A stretch of DNA of 64,000 nt from Winogradskyella aurantia. GTDB taxonomy: Bacteria > Bacteroidota > Bacteroidia > Flavobacteriales > Flavobacteriaceae. The notes beneath the pieces are model-generated. The model worked only from the letters and a program-made list of their open reading frames with translations. It made no database searches and was not told where the DNA came from. The translations under genes were made by a program, and so were the position numbers. The stretch spans positions 62,001 through 126,000 of the forward strand of contig NZ_NGJN01000004.1 in assembly GCF_002266855.1 (NCBI RefSeq), written 5' to 3'. Position 1 is the first letter of the stretch. The number at the start of each line of letters is the position of its first letter. Of the stretch, positions 25,679 to 32,681 are shown piece by piece.

Positions 25679-26788
25679 ATGAGTGAATGGTATGAAATAG
25701 AGGATATAGAAGCTATTGATTCACCGTCCTTGGTTCTGTACGAGGACAACTTGATGTACAACCTTCATAACATGCTTGCTATGGTTGGTGGATATACCAC
25801 AATGCTTATGCCACATCTTAAAACCAATAAAATGCCGAAAGTCATTCATCGCATGATAGCTTTAGGTATTAAAAATTTCAAAGCGTCAACAATTGCTGAG
25901 GCAGAAATTGCGGCTAGGGAAGGGGCATATGGCGTGTTAGTTGCCCATCAACTGGTTGGTCCAAAACTGAACCGCTTTTTGGCCTTATGTCACAATTTTC
26001 CAAACACCAGCTTTTCAACCCTAGTGGATAATATTGGTTCGGCTAAGGTTTTAAACGACCTCGCCATTGACGCTCAAAGAGTGGTGGATGTATATATAGA
26101 TATTAATAGCGGGATGAATCGTTCTGGTATTTCGTTAGGTCCAGGTTTAGAGACTCTTTTGGAGACAATTTCCAACTGCAAAGGCTTACAATTAAGTGGA
26201 CTACACGTTTATGACGGACATTTAAGAGATTCTGATTTTCAGAACAGAAAGCATCAAATTGAAGAGGAGTTCGAACCCATAAACAACTTATTTGAAAGAC
26301 TTAAGCCAACACAGCCAGATATCAAATTAATATGTGGTGGCACACCCTCCTTCACTTCCCATAAACATCAAAAGAACCGTATTACAAGCCCAGGAACTTG
26401 CGTGCTTTGGGATTGGGGTTACGGTGAACAACTAAAAGAACAGGACTTTAAGCCTGCTGCTCTATTAGTATGCCGGGTTATTTCAAAACCCACAAAGGAT
26501 ATTATTACCATAGATTTGGGACATAAAGCCGTGGGTTCCGAAAACTCTATTGACAAACGGGTGAAGTTTTTAAATTTGGAGCATTACGAATTAATTTCTC
26601 AAAGTGAAGAACATGGGGTGTTGAGCGTAAGTACCTGGGACACTATCGCGGTTGGTGATGTGTACTATGGTGTTCCCTACCATATTTGCCCCACGGTAAA
26701 CCTATATGATAAGGTTTCACTTATACAGAATAAAAAGAAGATAGACACCTGGGAGATTACCGCAAGGCAACGAAAGGTAACAATTTAG
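25679..26788 (+). CDS. D-threonine aldolase / D-serine dehydratase-like PLP enzyme
   Basis: About 369 residues from ATG 25679 (a TTG lies 9 bp earlier). The alanine-racemase-like barrel carries the PLP lysine K48 in MPHLKTNKM. The C-terminal DSD1-type domain has VLWDWGYGEQ and the metal-binding motif HGVLSV (H) followed by VPYHICPTVNLYD with the His and Cys ligands. It probably acts on D-threonine or other beta-hydroxy D-amino acids. It precedes the GH26-like gene by 51 bp and may be co-transcribed. Confidence 0.9.
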   Translation: MSEWYEIEDIEAIDSPSLVLYEDNLMYNLHNMLAMVGGYTTMLMPHLKTNKMPKVIHRMIALGIKNFKASTIAEAEIAAREGAYGVLVAHQLVGPKLNRFLALCHNFPNTSFSTLVDNIGSAKVLNDLAIDAQRVVDVYIDINSGMNRSGISLGPGLETLLETISNCKGLQLSGLHVYDGHLRDSDFQNRKHQIEEEFEPINNLFERLKPTQPDIKLICGGTPSFTSHKHQKNRITSPGTCVLWDWGYGEQLKEQDFKPAALLVCRVISKPTKDIITIDLGHKAVGSENSIDKRVKFLNLEHYELISQSEEHGVLSVSTWDTIAVGDVYYGVPYHICPTVNLYDKVSLIQNKKKIDTWEITARQRKVTI

Positions 26789-26839
26789 AGAATTAGATAT
26801 CGCAGAATAAACCAAAAAGAAACCCTAAAGAAGAGAAAA

Positions 26840-27976
26840 ATGAATCGCATATATAATTTCAAGATATTTAAACAAGGTCATCTTATTGGGTTTCGTGGTA
26901 TTATCGTAATTTTAATGACATCTTGCTTGCTGTCCTATGGGCAAGACAAGGAAATTGACCAGAATCATCCAACCACTGAAGACATGGTTTCCAAAATACA
27001 AACGGATATCGACCCGGAATTTATGTATGAGTACCAACAAACAAAATTTGTTCCACCAGAAGGTAAAACCCTGCTCATTATGGGGCAAACCGTAGAGGAT
27101 ATTAGTGAATACAGGGCCCATTTTAAGGGACAACCGACGCCAGGTGGCTGGTCTGCCTATTGGGGCATTCCCGAGTTTAGTGGTGTACGAAAAGCCCATA
27201 AAAATGAGACCGGTGCTAGCCAAGACCATCAAATGTTAGTGGAGGACTTTCCAAATACGGTTATCCAAAGTGCCATGTGGATGGTGGGGAAGTGGGAGGT
27301 TGCCAAAAACGCAGGTAAAGGCCAGTACGATGATGTGATTATAAAATACAGCAATTGGGCCAAAGCGGCCAAAAGGCCCATTTACTTAAGGATTGGTTAT
27401 GAATTTGACGGTGTACACAACGAATTAGAGCCTGAAGCCTATGTTAAGGCCTATAAGCATATTGTAAATCTTATGCGCGCGGAAGGCGTTGATAACGTGG
27501 CATTTGTTTGGCATTCCTATGCGGCAAAACCCTATAAGGATTATCCCTTATCGGCGTGGTATCCGGGAGATGATTATGTAGATTGGGTAGCCATTTCGGT
27601 ATTTGGTCATGCCTACGGCGGTACTGACTTTGGTCCGTATTGTGATGATGTTCTGGCCTTTGCCAAAGCACACCATAAACCGGTCATGATTGCAGAGTCT
27701 AGCCCCATCCAGGGCATTGACAAAAATAGCAATGCCGTATGGGACCAGTGGTTTGTAAATTTTTTGTCCTTTACCTATCAAAAGAACATAAAGGCCATAA
27801 GCTTTATAACCACCAATTGGTCTAAGGCTAGTATAGACGGTATTTCAGAATGGAAGGACAGTCGCCTCAACAACAACGCACAGGTGGCTAAGGCCTGGTT
27901 TAAGGAGACCAATAAGGCGCGTTACCTAAAGCAATCCCCTAAACTCTTTAAGGATTTGGGCTATTTAAAACCTTAG
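26840..27976 (+). CDS. GH26-like secreted glycoside hydrolase
   Basis: The protein has 378 residues with an N-terminal signal peptide (to about SYGQD, residue 36). The (beta/alpha)8 clan-A pattern is visible: acid/base candidate E188 in YLRIGYEFDG and nucleophile candidate E286 in VMIAESSP, about 98 residues apart, with VAFVWHSYA and WYPGDDYVDWVAISVFG between, as in family 26 endo-glycanases. The exact substrate (mannan, mixed-link glucan, alginate-linked) cannot be told. It stands outside any SusCD-type locus in this window. Confidence 0.8.
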   Translation: MNRIYNFKIFKQGHLIGFRGIIVILMTSCLLSYGQDKEIDQNHPTTEDMVSKIQTDIDPEFMYEYQQTKFVPPEGKTLLIMGQTVEDISEYRAHFKGQPTPGGWSAYWGIPEFSGVRKAHKNETGASQDHQMLVEDFPNTVIQSAMWMVGKWEVAKNAGKGQYDDVIIKYSNWAKAAKRPIYLRIGYEFDGVHNELEPEAYVKAYKHIVNLMRAEGVDNVAFVWHSYAAKPYKDYPLSAWYPGDDYVDWVAISVFGHAYGGTDFGPYCDDVLAFAKAHHKPVMIAESSPIQGIDKNSNAVWDQWFVNFLSFTYQKNIKAISFITTNWSKASIDGISEWKDSRLNNNAQVAKAWFKETNKARYLKQSPKLFKDLGYLKP

Positions 27977-28032
27977 GTAGATCAACCAGTTAAAAAAGGC
28001 CTCGTTGTTTTTTGTTATTTTTATAAAAAATT

Positions 28033-28578
28033 ATGTTGGAAGAGAGTTTTTTTAAAGTTATTAAGGCTGAGTTAATCAATGGTACGGTAAAAAAGCGGCA
28101 TCCGTTCCGGTATTTTAGCCTGGCCACCCTAAGTCAGGGCGTACCGCGACAACGCACGGTCGTTTTGAGAAAAATGACGACCGACCTAAGCTTAATCGTT
28201 TATACGGATACTCGGTCTCAAAAGGTCATGGATATAAAGAACAATCCCGAAGTCAGTGCCTTATTTTATCATCCTAAAAAACTGATGCAGATCACCATCA
28301 TTGGTGAGGCGCAATTCGTAACCGATAAACAGGTGGTGCAACAGCATTGGAGCAGTATTTCAAACACCTCCAGAAGAGATTATATCACCACATTGGCACC
28401 GGGAACCTCTATAAAACAACCTGATGCTGTAGATTATAATGCGCAGGATTACAATTTTACGGTACTGCAAATTGTACCAAACAGAATCGAATACTTACAA
28501 TTGAAACGTCCAAACCATTTACGGATAGCCTATACCAAAAAGAATACGTCTTGGAAAGGGCAGTTCATGGTACCGTAA
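28033..28578 (+). CDS. Pyridoxamine 5'-phosphate oxidase family protein
   Basis: The 181-residue flavin-binding split-barrel protein has FRYFSLATLSQGVPRQRTVVLRKM, VYTDTRSQKVMDIKNNPEVSALFYHPKKLMQITIIGEAQ and the C-terminal NRIEYLQLKRPNHLRI. FMN binding is expected. It is shorter than and different from PdxH at the C-terminus, so genuine PLP synthesis is unproven; many paralogues act on other flavin substrates. It is 56 bp after the GH26-like gene. Confidence 0.85.
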   Translation: MLEESFFKVIKAELINGTVKKRHPFRYFSLATLSQGVPRQRTVVLRKMTTDLSLIVYTDTRSQKVMDIKNNPEVSALFYHPKKLMQITIIGEAQFVTDKQVVQQHWSSISNTSRRDYITTLAPGTSIKQPDAVDYNAQDYNFTVLQIVPNRIEYLQLKRPNHLRIAYTKKNTSWKGQFMVP

Positions 28579-28670
28579 ATGGTCTTAGTCTGAGATCAAA
28601 ATATGGTTTGGATAATGTGTGTGTCATTATACAAAATCGTGTATCCCCAAAAAAAAGTCATTATTCAGTT

Positions 28671-29243
28671 TTAAAACGATTTTGCAATGCCTACGCCAAA
28701 AACAACGTAATTAACATCAATATTGGAGGTGATTTCCCCTAATTCAATATCTCTGGAAAGAGCACGATAGCCTATTTGTGGTCTAATATGCCAGTTGCTT
28801 CCTAACTCGTAATTAATTCCAGCCCCAATTTCCCAACCAAAGCCATGACCCGAATCGTCAACAAGGTCACCATCACTATTTTCGAGCTCAATATGATTGT
28901 AGATTCCACCAGCTCTAAGTAGGTAAGACAGTTTTTCGGAAGTGCCTAAAGGATGGATAAACTGGAAGCCAAACGTATAGCCTGTTTCATCAAATTCGAA
29001 ACCAGAATCCTCAAGCTTAAAATTATTGTAACCCCAACCGACATAAGCTCCTAAATGCTCCATAAAGCGGTAGCCTATTGCGGCCTCAAATCCAAACCCT
29101 GTTTTGATATTGGCCTCCCCAAAATCCGAAGTTGGGAGGTTTACTCCTGGTCGTACTTCAACAGACCATTTTTCCTGGGAAAACAGTGCGCCGTTAATCC
29201 ATACCATTGAAAGCATTAAAATTACAATTTTTGAAGTTTTCAT
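28671..29243 (-). CDS. Outer-membrane beta-barrel protein
   Basis: The protein has 190 residues with a signal peptide ending near LFSQEKWS. About eight amphipathic strands follow (GFEAAIGYRFMEHLGAYVGWGYN, YTFGFQFIHPLG, FGWEIGAGINYELG, and others), and it ends in an aromatic residue (AKSF), as outer-membrane barrels do. It resembles the OmpX/OprF-like porin-sized family annotated as outer membrane beta-barrel. It is convergent with the PNPOx gene. Confidence 0.82.
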   Translation of the reverse strand: MKTSKIVILMLSMVWINGALFSQEKWSVEVRPGVNLPTSDFGEANIKTGFGFEAAIGYRFMEHLGAYVGWGYNNFKLEDSGFEFDETGYTFGFQFIHPLGTSEKLSYLLRAGGIYNHIELENSDGDLVDDSGHGFGWEIGAGINYELGSNWHIRPQIGYRALSRDIELGEITSNIDVNYVVFGVGIAKSF

Positions 29244-29445
29244 GTTTTAAGTCTTTAGTTTTGAGTATTTGGCAAATTTATCCCAAGAAGGTATTTCTAG
29301 GAATGATGCTTGTCAGTTTTGTAAAATTCTAGTTCATAGGCTTAAATCTTCCTGAAAACCCTATTCGTTGTGCATCTAAGGTTTTAGTTGCCAAAATTCC
29401 AGAATTTCTTGATATTTGAAGCTGCTAAATTCAAATCATCATCAC

Positions 29446-30516
29446 ATGAAAAAACCTCTAATGGTCCTAGCTGCTTTACTTGCATTTGTCGTTCTGTGCA
29501 GTCACGATATGTTCTTAAAGCTTGACGCGTATCACCTTCAACCCAATTCAAAAGCTGTTTTGCAACTCTTTAATGGCACTTTTGAAAAAAGCGACAATGT
29601 TATAGACCGAAATAGAATGCTAGATGTAAGCTTGGTAGGAAATGGAAAGCGTACCGCAGTAGATTCATCCAATTGGTTCGAAAAAAATGACATCACCTTT
29701 TTAAATTTCACTACTGGAAATGAGGGCACATGGGTGGCCGGTTTATCCACTGCTTCTAGGGATATTGTGCTTAAGGCAGACGATTTTAATGCCTATTTGA
29801 AGAGTGATGGGGTTCTTGAGGTCTTGGAAAATCGGAAAAAAACAAACACATTAAATGATGATGCTGTTGAGAAGTATGCCAAGCACGTCAAAACCATTTT
29901 TCAGGTAGGCGACAAATTATCAAACGATTGGAGCGTTAATTTAGGCTATCCACTAGAGTTTATGCCGCTTCAAAACCCTTATGATTTGCACCCAGGGCAT
30001 AATTTGGAAGTGCGCTTACTGTATAATGGAGAGCCTCTAATTAACCATTTCGTATATGTAGGAACAGATGCCACAGCAAAAAAAGAAGAGACCACGCATA
30101 GTCACGATGGTGAAGCCGCGCATTCGCATTCGCATGACAACTCCGAAGCATCGGAACATCAGCATCCATCCACAAAACAGTTCAAAACCAATAAAGAAGG
30201 TATCGTGAGTATTGAAATAAACACCCAGGGGACTTGGTATTTAAGAACCATAAAAATGATTGAATCCGCGGATCCAAAACTGACGCATGAATCTGATTGG
30301 GCCACACTTACTTTTGGAATTGGTGCCGGGCACAACGCAGACCACAGTCATGATGAGGTCCAAGAACATGAACACGGTGCGGATACGCATACCCATGATG
30401 CCAGTACACATACCCATGAAGCACATACTGATGATGGTTTTCCGACTTATATCTTTTGGATGGCGAGCATTGTGGTGTTAGGGCTTTTGTTTTTTTGGTT
30501 CAACAGGAAGACATAA
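29446..30516 (+). CDS. DUF4198 metal-uptake accessory protein, histidine-rich
   Basis: The start is set at ATG 29446 (MKKPLMVLAALLAFVVLCSHD); the longer frame begins at a TTG 30 bp earlier. The DUF4198/NikM-like beta-sandwich has its N-terminal HDMFLK, in which the first His after signal cleavage is a typical metal ligand. Two His-rich loops follow (about residues 215-245 and 300-330; repeats of HSHD, HTHE and similar). A C-terminal transmembrane helix (YIFWMASIVVLGLLFFWF) anchors it. With the next gene it is likely to bring nickel, cobalt or copper/zinc into the cell. Confidence 0.85.
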   Translation: MKKPLMVLAALLAFVVLCSHDMFLKLDAYHLQPNSKAVLQLFNGTFEKSDNVIDRNRMLDVSLVGNGKRTAVDSSNWFEKNDITFLNFTTGNEGTWVAGLSTASRDIVLKADDFNAYLKSDGVLEVLENRKKTNTLNDDAVEKYAKHVKTIFQVGDKLSNDWSVNLGYPLEFMPLQNPYDLHPGHNLEVRLLYNGEPLINHFVYVGTDATAKKEETTHSHDGEAAHSHSHDNSEASEHQHPSTKQFKTNKEGIVSIEINTQGTWYLRTIKMIESADPKLTHESDWATLTFGIGAGHNADHSHDEVQEHEHGADTHTHDASTHTHEAHTDDGFPTYIFWMASIVVLGLLFFWFNRKT

Positions 30517-30517
30517 A

Positions 30518-31192
30518 ATGAAAAAGCCTTTAAAGCCACTTAGTTTTACCTGCTTTATTTTATTACCAAGCATACTCTTGGCTCATGACGTTAGCACTGG
30601 TGATCAGGCTATTTTAGATAACGGAGGGCTTTGGTCTTACATTTGGGTAGGAGCAAAGCATATGCTTACAGGTTATGACCATCTTTTATTTTTAGCTGGT
30701 GTTATTTTTTTTATTGAAGGCTTTAAAGATATCCTTAAGTTTATTACGGTATTTACCCTTGGACATAGTATAACCCTAATTGGCGGAACCTATGCTGGCA
30801 TTAACGTTAATGAATATCTCATAGATGCTGTAATTGCCTTAAGCGTTCTATATAAAGGGTTTGAAAATCTAGACGGCTTCCAACACCTATTTAAGACTAA
30901 AGCTCCAAATCTATTGGTTATGGTGTTTGGTTTTGGGCTTATTCATGGTTTAGGCTTGTCAACGCGCTTACAATCGTTTGATATGGGCCAAGACCAGTTC
31001 CTTCTTAAGATTATTAGTTTTAATGTGGGTGTGGAACTCGGGCAAATAGCTGCCTTAATTCCCATTATAATTATTATTTCCAAATGGAAGGAAAAACCGA
31101 GCTACCAAGCATTTTATAAAGCCTCCAATGTCTATTTGATTCTAGCGGGAATGGCGCTATTTTGTTATCAGTTGTATTTGTATTTTAAGTAG
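30518..31192 (+). CDS. HupE/UreJ-family metal permease
   Basis: The 224-residue permease has six or seven transmembrane helices. Signature segments are HMLTGYDHLLFLAGVIFF, LGHSITLIGG and FGFGLIHGLGLS followed by FNVGVELGQ, the HupE/UreJ-2 pattern that carries the conserved histidines. Its ATG follows the DUF4198 stop by 1 bp, so the two form one operon. Members transport Ni2+ or Co2+, but the metal here is inferred only from the family. Confidence 0.88.
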   Translation: MKKPLKPLSFTCFILLPSILLAHDVSTGDQAILDNGGLWSYIWVGAKHMLTGYDHLLFLAGVIFFIEGFKDILKFITVFTLGHSITLIGGTYAGINVNEYLIDAVIALSVLYKGFENLDGFQHLFKTKAPNLLVMVFGFGLIHGLGLSTRLQSFDMGQDQFLLKIISFNVGVELGQIAALIPIIIIISKWKEKPSYQAFYKASNVYLILAGMALFCYQLYLYFK

Positions 31193-31469
31193 AGGTTTTA
31201 GCTAAAAGCCTAGAATTAAGATTATGTTGATTATCGCCTTTCAGCGCTATTACGCTAATTGTTTCTTAATGCCCTATAATGTTCTGCGTTATGCAACTTT
31301 GCTTTGGGAAAAAGCTTTTACCAAAGTAAAGTTTCTTTATTTTTTTCTTCTTAAATGTTTCTTTAAAAAATGTAATGGAATACGCTTTGCCCGAAGCGAC
31401 GATAGGAGTGAAGTGGGAATGTGTATGGAATGGCTTTAAAGTCTTAATGCACAACATAATAACTAATTT
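31193..31469. other. Intergenic region with a long inverted repeat
   Basis: This 277-bp gap separates HupE from the AAA-subtilase operon. At 31295-31333 a 13-bp arm (AACTTTGCTTTGG) pairs with CCAAAGTAAAGTT around a 13-base loop with one G-T, followed by a T-rich tract. It may end hupE transcription. At 31382-31397 a short 5-bp stem CGCTT/AAGCG lies in a relatively GC-rich patch. No coding frame is convincing. Confidence 0.55.
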
Positions 31470-31553
31470 ATGTTACAAAAATTAGATTAAATATTACGTT
31501 TTTATACAAAAATATTACGATTTACAACATATATATTACGTTTTTTAATATAT
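31470..31553 (+). repeat. Operator-like direct repeat array, exact 21-bp period
   Basis: Copies of ATATTACG begin at 31491, 31512 and 31533, exactly 21 bp apart (about two helical turns), and a degenerate copy ATGTTACA begins at 31470 in the same phase. All lie within 120 bp of the AAA ATPase start and overlap its promoter, the last copy sitting between the -33 and -7 regions. This arrangement places every site on the same face of DNA, as expected for cooperative binding of a regulator. Confidence 0.8.
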
Positions 31554-31556
31554 TTG
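31549..31556 (+). promoter_or_regulatory. -7 element of the AAA-subtilase operon
   Basis: TATATTTG matches TAnnTTTG perfectly and lies 30 bp before the ATG. No good TTG -33 element exists at the right distance, so the promoter may be weak or factor-dependent. Confidence 0.65.
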
Positions 31557-31586
31557 TACAGTTATTTGAATTTATAAAACAAATTA

Positions 31587-32681
31587 ATGTACACTGAAAT
31601 CGTAAAAATAATTGAAGGAGGATTGGTTAACGACCCTAAGAAAGTTGCTAGTTACGCTAAACATCTTGCATCAAAACTTATAGAAGATGGAAATGAGAAA
31701 CTTGGAACTAAAATATTAAATGTTTTAAAGAATAAGAAAGGACTGCCTGTCTATCAAGACAAATTATTCACCGCTCCAGTTGATAATGAAACGCGATTAA
31801 ATATAGCAAACATATTGACACCTCCTGATATTGAATTAAATATCAAAATTTCTGATTCAATCAAAAGTTCGATTGAAGAATTTGTTGGAATTGTGAATGC
31901 AAAAAGTAAGTTAAACGAACTTGGAATAGAAGTAAATTCTTCTCTTTTGTTATATGGTCCTCCTGGAGCTGGCAAAACAACAATTGCAAAATATATTGCC
32001 AAGGAATTAGATTTACCATTAATCACAGCACGTTTCGATTCATTGATATCTTCGTTATTAGGAAGTACTTCTAAGAATATCAGAAAACTTTTTGATTATG
32101 CTAATGACAGGCCTTGTATATTGTTTTTAGACGAATTTGATGCTATAGCAAAAGCTCGTAATGATTCTCAAGAAATGGGAGAATTAAAAAGGGTTATTAA
32201 TAGCCTATTGCAGAACATAGATGAATTTACTCAAAACAATATATTAATTGCTGCAACAAATCACGAGGAGCTTTTAGATAAAGCTATATGGAGACGTTTT
32301 GAGAAAGTTATTGAAATAGGAAAGCCAAGTACAGAGGAAATAGCAGATTTAATTGGTCTTTTTCTTCACGAAGTAGAAACAGATTTTAGGAATGATGAAA
32401 AAAAATTAAAAATTTTATCTGGAGAATTTAATTCTTTATCACATTCTGAAATTAAAAAAATAATAAACAGCTCTGTTTCTAAGAGTATTATAAATAATAA
32501 AAATGTTGTTAGATTTGAATATTTCTTATTGGAGATTTTTTTGTACAAAAATCACAACATAAAGGATGTTGACAAAGCAGTCAAGTATCTAAACGAGCAC
32601 GGAGTATCACAAAATGCAATAAAAGACACTTTTGATATTTCTTTAAGACAAGTACGTAATATTTTAAGTCCACTATTATGA
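31587..32681 (+). CDS. AAA-family ATPase partnered with a subtilisin-like protease
   Basis: The protein has 364 residues. Residues 1-110 are an unrecognised helical region. The AAA core has Walker A GPPGAGKT (124-131), Walker B ILFLDE (178-183), sensor-1 N225 and arginine fingers R236-R237. The last 34 residues (331-364) read like a helix-turn-helix (VSQNAIKDTFDISLRQVRNI). It overlaps the protease gene by 4 bp (ATGA). AAA plus subtilase gene pairs recur in bacterial accessory regions; a role in defence, stress or plasmid-type maintenance is inference. Confidence 0.88.
   Translation: MYTEIVKIIEGGLVNDPKKVASYAKHLASKLIEDGNEKLGTKILNVLKNKKGLPVYQDKLFTAPVDNETRLNIANILTPPDIELNIKISDSIKSSIEEFVGIVNAKSKLNELGIEVNSSLLLYGPPGAGKTTIAKYIAKELDLPLITARFDSLISSLLGSTSKNIRKLFDYANDRPCILFLDEFDAIAKARNDSQEMGELKRVINSLLQNIDEFTQNNILIAATNHEELLDKAIWRRFEKVIEIGKPSTEEIADLIGLFLHEVETDFRNDEKKLKILSGEFNSLSHSEIKKIINSSVSKSIINNKNVVRFEYFLLEIFLYKNHNIKDVDKAVKYLNEHGVSQNAIKDTFDISLRQVRNILSPLL

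Noticed and set aside
31470..31553. The phased repeats as replication iterons (plasmid origin)
   Set aside because: There is no Rep or partition gene nearby, flanking genes are chromosomal, and the repeats overlap a promoter right before the AAA gene, which fits an operator better.
31470..31553. The phased repeats as a CRISPR array
   Set aside because: The repeat unit is 8 bp with 13-bp intervals; CRISPR repeats are 23 bp or longer with spacers, and no cas genes are present.
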